This document shows, piece by piece, positions 38,937-44,676 of a stretch of DNA of 64,000 nt. The position numbers and the translations under genes were made by a program. The DNA is taken from assembly GCF_043951865.1 (NCBI RefSeq), contig NZ_JBINJF010000018.1:38991-102990 (forward strand), read 5' to 3'. Below the pieces are notes generated by a model, which worked only from the letters and a program-made list of their open reading frames with translations, was not told where the DNA came from and did not search any database. Positions within the stretch are counted from its first letter, which is position 1, and every line of letters starts with the position of its first letter. The stretch is from JAMQKA01 sp043951865. GTDB taxonomy: Bacteria > Bacteroidota > Rhodothermia > Balneolales > Balneolaceae.

Positions 38937-39000
38937 ACCGAATCCATCTTCTATTTTTTGTGCTTGTTTAAGTCGGCAGTGCAACTGCCCCCCAACACTT
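38937..39000 (+). repeat. GGGAGT-core repeat, family 2, divergent copy
   Basis: GTCGGCAGTGCAACTGCCCCCCAAC contains the core palindrome as GGCAGTGCAACTGCC (38975-38989), with paired changes in both arms so that the hairpin is kept. The compensating G-to-C and C-to-G changes argue that the stem itself is maintained. The rest of the 38855-39141 gap has no ORF. Confidence 0.65.
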
Positions 39001-39141
39001 GCGACAAGAACGAACCATTACTCCCTGTACCAATCTGCGGCCCTAAACTCAAAATTCCTTCAGTTTTATCCCCTACTATTTATAATTGCTGGATTTATGT
39101 AGCTTTTAACTTAACCAACCTCCTCATCCAATGTTACAGCT

Positions 39142-40149
39142 ATGAAAAAAATAATCGCATCCATGGCACCCTTAGCAGTATTGTTTGTCTTCGCATTTGC
39201 TGATTCTGAAGTAGCCCCGCCCGTCGATGTGCAGATCGACGAGTGGCTGGTACCGTGGGAAGAGAGTCGTCCCCGCGATCCCTCTGTTGCTCCCGATGGC
39301 GACATCTGGTTTGTGGGCCAGCGCTCGCACTACGTAGCCGAATTTAATCCCGAAACCGAAGAGTTCCGCAAAATAGACCTGGAGGATGGGGCGGGTCCCC
39401 ATACCGTGGTCGTGGACAACAACGGGACCCCCTGGTACGCCGGGAACCGGGCCAACCATATCGGCAAAGTGAATCCCGAAACGGGAGAGATCACCAAATT
39501 CATGATGCCGGAGGATAACAGTGCCCGGGATCCGCACACCATGACATTCAATAAAAACGGCGATATCTGGTTTACCTCGCAGGGCGCCAATTCGGTCGGA
39601 TTTTTCGATATCGAAACGGGTGAGCCGACCATCATTCCCGTACCCACCCCGCGGGCGCGTCCCTACGGCATCATCATGGACCAGGATATGGAACGGCCCT
39701 GGATCGCCCTGTTCGGTACCAACAAGCTGGCGACAGTCGATCCCGACACCCGCGAACTCACAGAAATTGAGCTGCCCAACGAAAATACGCGTCCCCGCCG
39801 GCTGGCCCAGACCTCCGACGGGATGATCTGGTACGGCGACTACTCCCGGGGATATATCGGCCGCTATAATCCTGAAGATGAATCGTTCCAGGAATGGCCG
39901 CTGCCGTCTGGCGAAAGCTCCCGTCCCTATGCCGTGACCGTAGATGACCAGGATCGACTCTGGGTCGTGGAAACCGGCGTAAGTCCCAACATGTTTGTTG
40001 GATTTGATACGAAAACCCGGGAATTTGTCAACTCAACGCCCATCGAAAGCGGTGGCGGAACGGTACGGCACATGGTATTTCACGAGCCGACCAATGCCAT
40101 CTGGTTTGGCACCGATACAAACTATCTTGGCAGGGCCCAAATCCAGTAA
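39142..40149 (+). CDS. Vgb/streptogramin-lyase-like beta-propeller, exported
   Basis: The 335-residue product has a signal peptide (about 1-20) followed by a seven-blade propeller. Repeats include DGDIWFVGQRSHYVAEFNPET, NGTPWYAGNRANHIGKVNPET and NKNGDIWFTSQGANSVGFFD. This is the pattern of the virginiamycin B lyase (Vgb) family. True Vgb enzymes are cytoplasmic and linearise streptogramin B. This one is exported, and I cannot confirm the catalytic His/Glu set, so antibiotic resistance should not be assumed. Exported Vgb-like propellers are common in environmental bacteria with unknown substrates. The next gene, 102 bp downstream, encodes a CxxCH protein, and the two may function together. Confidence 0.85.
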   Translation: MKKIIASMAPLAVLFVFAFADSEVAPPVDVQIDEWLVPWEESRPRDPSVAPDGDIWFVGQRSHYVAEFNPETEEFRKIDLEDGAGPHTVVVDNNGTPWYAGNRANHIGKVNPETGEITKFMMPEDNSARDPHTMTFNKNGDIWFTSQGANSVGFFDIETGEPTIIPVPTPRARPYGIIMDQDMERPWIALFGTNKLATVDPDTRELTEIELPNENTRPRRLAQTSDGMIWYGDYSRGYIGRYNPEDESFQEWPLPSGESSRPYAVTVDDQDRLWVVETGVSPNMFVGFDTKTREFVNSTPIESGGGTVRHMVFHEPTNAIWFGTDTNYLGRAQIQ

Positions 40150-40250
40150 AACCGCAGAACACCGGACACAGAACACCGAATATCCTAATTCCCGGACCCG
40201 GACCTGATATTTGGCAGTTCTGTGTTCCATATCCCGTTGTCTCCACTATT

Positions 40251-40844
40251 ATGCATATCACCAGAATTACTCTCTTGCCGGTCATAACATTGGTGGCCGG
40301 TTTATTACTGCAGCCCAACCAATCCAATACTGGAACATCTCACACAACCTATCATTACCCGGAACATCTTACAGGCACATTTACCGGTGGATTTGGAGAG
40401 GATACCTGCCACAGCTGCCATTTTGATTATCCCCTGAATCACGACGAGGGCCTGCTCCGGGTCGAGGGGTTCCCGCGCGAGTACCAGCGTGGACGATCCT
40501 ACATGATACGCATACACGTGGAGCGCCCAGACCTGGCAAAAGCCGGATTTCAGCTTTCTGCTCGATTTCCGGACGGCCGGCAGGCAGGCATGTTGAGTCC
40601 GCAGTCGGACCGCACGCAGTTTACCGAATCGGCGCCGGACAGCCTCCAGTACCTGCAGCACTCCCCGGAAGGCACCGCCATTACCGGCGACATATCAACC
40701 ACTTGGCAGCTGAAGTGGATTGCTCCCCGGCAGCAGGATGACGTTTATATCCACCTGGCCGTCAATGCGGCCAATGGCGATGGATCCGAGTTTGGGGATT
40801 TTATTTTGACAAGAGAGCTCACCCTCCGCCCCCGACCGGAATAA
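40251..40844 (+). CDS. exported CxxCH (mono-haem-like) reelin-type domain protein
   Basis: The 197-residue product has a signal peptide (about 1-22). Then comes GEDTCHSCHFDYPLNHD with C53-H-S-C56-H57, a CxxCH motif that could attach c-type haem. A beta-sandwich follows (about 75-195): GFPREYQRGRSYMIRIHVERPD, AGFQLSARFPDGRQAGML. This resembles the reeler/choice-of-anchor domains seen with cytochromes in Bacteroidota. It could carry electrons or bind metal in the periplasm. It lies after the Vgb-like gene with a short gap containing degenerate CAGAACACCG words. No other cytochrome gene is nearby. Confidence 0.75.
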   Translation: MHITRITLLPVITLVAGLLLQPNQSNTGTSHTTYHYPEHLTGTFTGGFGEDTCHSCHFDYPLNHDEGLLRVEGFPREYQRGRSYMIRIHVERPDLAKAGFQLSARFPDGRQAGMLSPQSDRTQFTESAPDSLQYLQHSPEGTAITGDISTTWQLKWIAPRQQDDVYIHLAVNAANGDGSEFGDFILTRELTLRPRPE

Positions 40845-40909
40845 GCCCCGTCCCTGTATCCCGACATACGGACAGGAACAGAGGCCGTACCGTAACCTGT
40901 TCAAGGGAT

Positions 40910-41020
40910 CTTTCAGAACCTGATATTTTGTTGGGAAGTGGTTGTACCACCGACCGTATTGACCTTAAACGGGAGTACAACTCCCTCAGAACAAGAAATT
41001 GAGAGTTTGCAAAACTCTCT
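40910..41020 (+). repeat. GGGAGT-core repeat, family 2, copy 2
   Basis: CTTTCAGAACCTGATATTTTG TTGGGAAGTGGTTGTACCACCGACC-type blocks are followed by GGGAGTACAACTCCC (40971-40985) and a GAGAGTTTGCAAAACTCTC hairpin (41001-41019). The order of blocks equals the copy at 44461-44580. It ends about 13 bp before the -35 of the MerR-type promoter. Confidence 0.75.
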
Positions 41021-41032
41021 TCAAGATTTTAC

Positions 41033-41064
41033 TTGACTCTGTACCATGGTACAACCCTTATATT
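41033..41064 (+). promoter_or_regulatory. MerR-type promoter/operator of the mer-like locus
   Basis: TTGACT (41033-41038) and TATATT (41059-41064) are separated by 20 bp, longer than the 17 bp of a normal promoter, as MerR-family promoters require. The spacer holds a perfect 14-bp palindrome TGTACCATGGTACA (41040-41053), of the type seen for mercury/zinc/lead MerR regulators. The ATG of the 49-residue protein is about 40 bp downstream, and the merR-like gene follows, so the operon is probably autoregulated. Confidence 0.85.
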
Positions 41065-41105
41065 AAGGATGAGTTGTATTCATAAATTAAACGGAGGACC
41101 AGGTT

Positions 41106-41255
41106 ATGCCATTTAAAAAAGGCGAAGTCTATGTATGTCCCGATGATAATTGTGGTTGTGAACTGACCGTAACCAAGGGAGCGCCCCAAACATGCCGGGG
41201 CCGGCAGAATCCAACCTGCTGTTGCGGAAAAACCATGACAAAGAAAAATACGTAA
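41106..41255 (+). CDS. 49-residue Cys-rich small metal-binding protein
   Basis: This short gene begins with ATG after a strong GGAGG (41093-41097 region). The product MPFKKGEVYVCPDDNCGCEL... has seven Cys in 49 residues, at 11, 16, 18, 30, 38, 39 and 40. It ends TCCCGKTMTKKNT; the CCGKxM end resembles desulforedoxin-like and other short zinc-ribbon or rubredoxin-like folds. It has no signal peptide, so it is cytoplasmic. It is the first gene behind the MerR-type promoter and lies 49 bp upstream of merR. I infer a metal buffer or chaperone, metallothionein-like in use if not in ancestry. The family is not one I can name with confidence. Confidence 0.75.
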   Translation: MPFKKGEVYVCPDDNCGCELTVTKGAPQTCRGRQNPTCCCGKTMTKKNT

Positions 41256-41304
41256 CATCAACCGTTACGGGGTCTCCCCGTAGCGGTCTTATAAGGCTGA
41301 ATAT

Positions 41305-41745
41305 ATGGAGAAGTCTACATCACAAACATACAAAATTGGTGAAGTCGCGCGACGCGCCGACGTAAACAGGGAGACCGTGCGCTACTATGAACGTCGTGAG
41401 CTGATTGACGAACCTGACCGGCGGCGCTCAGGCTACCGGATCTTTACCCAGAAGCATATCGATCAGATTAAATTTATAAAGCGTGCCCAGGAGCTGGGAT
41501 TTACGCTCTCAGAGATCAAGGAGCTGCTGGCACTGCGGATCGACCATCCCGACTCCTGTGAAGAAGTGCAGCGAAAGACCGAAGCCAAACTGAAGGATGT
41601 CCGGCAAAAGATAGAGGACCTCAAGCGTATCCGTACCGTACTCCGGGAGTTGATCGATTCCTGCAAGGGAGAGGGAAAGACCGAAGATTGCGTTATCTTG
41701 AGAGCCCTGGAAGGCGAAAATGAAACCGGGCAACAACTGCGATGA
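41305..41745 (+). CDS. merR: MerR-family metal-responsive regulator, mercury-type cysteine spacing
   Basis: The 146-residue product has the MerR winged-helix N-terminus (YKIGEVARRADVNRETVRYYERRELI), the dimerisation helix, and metal-binding Cys at 85, 120 and 129. The spacing 35 then 9 is that of Hg(II)-binding MerR (C82, C117, C126 in Tn501). ZntR has 35 then 10 with an extra Cys and His. MerR proteins repress and, with metal, distort the over-long promoter spacer to activate it. The operator is at 41033-41064, upstream of the whole cluster. Its stop overlaps the next ATG (ATGA), so translation is coupled. I judge the metal to be Hg(II) or another thiophilic ion. Confidence 0.88.
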   Translation: MEKSTSQTYKIGEVARRADVNRETVRYYERRELIDEPDRRRSGYRIFTQKHIDQIKFIKRAQELGFTLSEIKELLALRIDHPDSCEEVQRKTEAKLKDVRQKIEDLKRIRTVLRELIDSCKGEGKTEDCVILRALEGENETGQQLR

Positions 41746-41957
41746 GTGACAAAAAAATAGTATTAGAATCAGACATCACCTGTCCCAAATGCGGACACCG
41801 ATCCACAGAAACGATGCCGGAGGAGGCCTGTGTTTATTTTTGGAGCTGCCCGGGCTGCGGAGAACGGGTCAAACCCAGGGAGGGAGACTGCTGCGTGTTC
41901 TGTTCCTACGGTTCCGTCTCCTGCCCGCCGGTTCAGAATGGCGATTGCTGTAAATAA
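41742..41957 (+). CDS. GDCCVxC-domain protein (Cys form)
   Basis: The 71-residue product carries two metal-binding sites. One is a zinc-ribbon-like part (CPKCGHRSTE, CPGCGERVKP) and the other is GDCCVFCSYGSVSCPP, the motif that names the GDCCVxC family. That family includes selenocysteine forms and is often found beside merR. Here all positions are Cys; the codons are TGC/TGT and none is an in-frame TGA. The C-terminus ends NGDCCK. The start codon overlaps the merR stop (ATGA). It is probably a cytoplasmic mercury or thiol-metal handling protein, but its biochemical role is not known. Confidence 0.88.
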   Translation: MSDKKIVLESDITCPKCGHRSTETMPEEACVYFWSCPGCGERVKPREGDCCVFCSYGSVSCPPVQNGDCCK

Positions 41958-41963
41958 ATAGCA

Positions 41964-42035
41964 GAAGGCTTTGAAAATCCGGGAATCCAGGGTCAACCCC
42001 TGAAAATGGACAAAACAACGGTTTTATACAGACCT
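41964..42035 (-). repeat. family 1 palindromic repeat, shortened copy 3
   Basis: Read on the minus strand it has AAAACCGTTGTTTTGTCC, CAGGGGTTG and ATTTTCAAAGCCTTCT, matching both arms of the 7589-7730 and 10445-10585 copies with the middle about 65 bp missing. It lies between the GDCCVxC gene and the P-type ATPase gene. Confidence 0.6.
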
Positions 42036-42075
42036 CTCATAGTAACATAAACCAATTTTGTTGAATACAACATAG

Positions 42076-44157
42076 ATGAGCAAAAAACTGGAAATCACCG
42101 TCAAAGGCATGGACTGCTCCGGGTGTGCCCGCAGCGTTCAGAACGTACTGAAGAGTCAGCCCGGGGTAACATCGGCCGAGGTGCTGTTATCGGCAGAACG
42201 AGCGATCATCGAATATGAAAACGGTCCCCCGGACCGGGACAAGCTCAAACAGGCTGTCGAGGATATCGGTTACCGCGTTCCCGACGATACTGATATGGAC
42301 CGACAGGAAACCGAGGCAATAGCCCAAAAGACGATGCGGCTGTTTGGCATCGTCTTCGGGGGGGTACTTTTTGTCGTGGTGGCCGGGGAGTGGCTCGGGC
42401 TTTTCCAGTCGATTACATCGTTTATCCCGTTCTGGCTTGGCACCCTGCTTGTGCTGCTTATGGGGTATCCCGTCTTCAAAAAAGTGGTGCAGGCGGCACT
42501 CAAAGGCCAGGTGATCGCCCACGCTCTGATGGCCCTCGGCGCCGTAGCGGCGCTACTGGCCGGTGAATGGGTGACGGCCGGCATCGTCGTATTTTTTATG
42601 CGGACCGGGGACTTTATCGAGGGCTATACCACCGAAAAAGCGCGCGATTCGGTCCGCTCTCTCACGGAGCTGGCCCCGCAGGTGGCCACGGTCATCCGTG
42701 ACGGGGAAGAACAGGATATCCCGGTTGATGAGGTTTCAACGGGCGAAACGGTGCTTGTACGTCCCGGAGGACAGATTCCCGTCGACGGTGAAGTTATCGA
42801 GGGGACGGCCGCCATCGATCAATCGTCCATTACGGGAGAATCGATGCCGGAGGATGTGAACGCCGGCTCCAGCGTCTACGCCTCTACTATTGCTCGCGGG
42901 GGCCGGCTGCTGGTCAAGGCTACGGCCGTGGGGAAAGACTCTACCTTTGGGCGGATCATCCGGATGGTGGAGGAGGCAGAATCCCGCAAGGGCGATATCC
43001 AGCAGTTTGCCGACCGTTTCTCCACGTACTACCTGCCGGTGGTCGCTACCATTGCCCTGTTGACCTGGCTGCTCAGCGGCGATGTTATGTCGACGGTGGC
43101 CGTGATGGTGGTCGCCTGCTCCTGCGCTTTTGCCCTGGCTACGCCTGTTGCCCTGCTCGCCTCCATCGGCTCCAGCGCCCGCAACGGGCTGCTGATTAAA
43201 GGGGGAAAATATATCGAGCTGCTCTCCAGGGCCGACGTGCTGCTGCTCGACAAAACCGGGACCCTTACCTTCGGTCGGCCGGAAATTACCGATGTCATTC
43301 CCCTCAACGGCACCTCGAAAGGAGACCTGCTTATTAATGCAGCTGCAGCCGAACTCTTTTCGGAACACCCGCTGGCTGAGGCCGTCGTAAAGGCTGCACG
43401 CGGGCGGCACCTTTCCATCCCGGAACCGGAATCGTTTGAATCGATCACGGGAAGCGGCGTCAAGGCCCGGATCAACGAGCAGACCGTTTCAGTTGCCAAA
43501 CCGACCGAAGAACAGCTTCAATCCCACGAAGCAGTAGTTACGCCCTTGAAGGAAGCCGGCAAAACAGTGATGGCCGTCTGTCGGGATGAAGAGCTTGTCG
43601 GATTGCTCGCAGCCAAAGACGCCGAGCGGAAAGAGGTCGCCCAGGCCCTGCAACAGATTCGGGCACTGGGGATTGCAAAAATCGAGCTCCTCACCGGGGA
43701 TCATCACCAGTCGGCCGAACTTCTGGCGGACAAGCTGGGCATTGAGTTCCAGGCGGAACTGCTCCCGGAAGACAAGATTCGGATCGTACAAAAATACCAG
43801 GAAGCGGGTCATACGGTCGTCATGGTCGGCGACGGTATCAACGACGCGCCGGCCCTCGCACAGTCGGATGTGGCGATCGCGATGGGTGTCAGCGGCACGG
43901 ACATCGCGAGGGAGACCTCCCACATCACCCTGATGCGTGACGACTGGCTGCTGATCTCCCACCTGTTCCGCACCGCTCACAAAACCATGCGGATCATCAA
44001 GGGTAACTTCGGTTTTACCACGCTGTACAATATCGCCGGCCTGTCGCTGGCGGCCTTCGGTTTACTGCCGCCCATCATCGCTGCCGCCGCCCAGTCGCTG
44101 CCCGATGTAGGAATTCTATTGAACTCCTCCCGGCTCTTGAATAAAGATCCAGGCTAG
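42076..44157 (+). CDS. P1B-type heavy-metal ATPase with a CSC transport motif
   Basis: The 693-residue product is a metal-exporting ATPase. An N-terminal HMA domain has G-M-D-C14-S-G-C17 for soft-metal binding. The actuator has ITGES, the phosphorylation site is D392 (DKTGTLT), HP is in SEHPLAEAV, and the hinge is GDGINDAPA. The membrane transport motif reads C348-S-C350 (VACSCAFALATP); nearly all P1B ATPases have CPC, CPH, SPC or TPC, so the absent proline is striking. The last helices end QSLPDVGILLNSSRLL, unlike the usual MxxSS of Cu/Zn pumps. The gene follows merR and GDCCVxC on the same strand, suggesting Hg(II) or a similar thiophilic ion. Its TAG stop lies within an 11-bp direct repeat. 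Confidence 0.93.
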   Translation: MSKKLEITVKGMDCSGCARSVQNVLKSQPGVTSAEVLLSAERAIIEYENGPPDRDKLKQAVEDIGYRVPDDTDMDRQETEAIAQKTMRLFGIVFGGVLFVVVAGEWLGLFQSITSFIPFWLGTLLVLLMGYPVFKKVVQAALKGQVIAHALMALGAVAALLAGEWVTAGIVVFFMRTGDFIEGYTTEKARDSVRSLTELAPQVATVIRDGEEQDIPVDEVSTGETVLVRPGGQIPVDGEVIEGTAAIDQSSITGESMPEDVNAGSSVYASTIARGGRLLVKATAVGKDSTFGRIIRMVEEAESRKGDIQQFADRFSTYYLPVVATIALLTWLLSGDVMSTVAVMVVACSCAFALATPVALLASIGSSARNGLLIKGGKYIELLSRADVLLLDKTGTLTFGRPEITDVIPLNGTSKGDLLINAAAAELFSEHPLAEAVVKAARGRHLSIPEPESFESITGSGVKARINEQTVSVAKPTEEQLQSHEAVVTPLKEAGKTVMAVCRDEELVGLLAAKDAERKEVAQALQQIRALGIAKIELLTGDHHQSAELLADKLGIEFQAELLPEDKIRIVQKYQEAGHTVVMVGDGINDAPALAQSDVAIAMGVSGTDIARETSHITLMRDDWLLISHLFRTAHKTMRIIKGNFGFTTLYNIAGLSLAAFGLLPPIIAAAAQSLPDVGILLNSSRLLNKDPG

Positions 44158-44388
44158 CCCGTATTTCTCACGATCATGTATGTAAAAATCATGTGACCTG
44201 ATGGCAGGCAGTATCTTACCTCATTTTTTACCGACCTTTTTATTTGACGGGGTGTAAAACGCTGCGAGATTCCCCCTTCAGCTGCGTTAAAGGGCAAATC
44301 ACCTGCTCAACGTACAACGGTACGTCTGCGCGGCCATTTCCCTTTGCCTTGCTGAAGAACAAATTTCTTGGTGATAAATCCAGGCTAG
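44147..44388. mobile_element. 220-bp segment flanked by an 11-bp direct repeat at the ATPase stop
   Basis: ATCCAGGCTAG occurs at 44147-44157, where its TAG is the ATPase stop codon, and again at 44378-44388. The 220 bp between begin CCCGTATTTCTCACGATC and end CAAATTTCTTGGTGATAA. No clear terminal inverted repeat or ORF is present. Part of the segment (44300-44377) is related to 30428-30500 on the other strand. The geometry looks like insertion of a small non-autonomous element with target duplication, or a decayed insertion-sequence end, that preserved the ATPase reading frame to its stop. Confidence 0.55.
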
Positions 44389-44460
44389 GAGCCTGCTAAA
44401 AAGATCTCCTGATTTTTGCGCCCTCTTTACCGTATCTCCCTATTTTTGGATATACTGTGC

Positions 44461-44580
44461 AGGGGCCTTTGCAGAACCTCCCATTTTGTTGGGAGGTAGT
44501 TGTACTACCGACCCTGGTGACCTTTAACGGGAGTACAACTCCTTCAGAACGAGGAATTGAGGAATTCCAAAAACCCTCTG
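44461..44580 (+). repeat. GGGAGT-core repeat, family 2, copy 3
   Basis: This copy has GGGGCCTTTGCAGAACC, TTTTGTTGGGAGGTAGTTGTACTACCGACC and GGGAGTACAACTCCTTCAGAACGAGGAATTGAGG. The core palindrome is 44529-44542. GTTGTAC and GTACAAC stretches in the two halves can pair to a larger hairpin. It lies about 100 bp before the start of the 994-residue ATPase gene and could hold its promoter or the end of the upstream transcript. Confidence 0.75.
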
Positions 44581-44676
44581 TTCCTATAAAACCGGGTAGC
44601 GCTTTTGCAAAAAGAGGTTACATTTCATGCAGTTTTTCAACACATTTAGATAGAACTTTAGGTAGAGCATGCCACG

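Noticed and set aside
39142..40149. Streptogramin B resistance gene
   Set aside because: The product is exported and the catalytic residues could not be confirmed, so only the fold family is reported.
41742..41957. Possible selenocysteine in the GDCCVxC protein
   Set aside because: Every Cys position is encoded by TGC or TGT; no in-frame TGA occurs, so this is the Cys form.
41033..44157. A classical mer operon (merA, merT, merP)
   Set aside because: Only merR and a metal ATPase are present. No mercuric reductase or transporter motif was found in the window.
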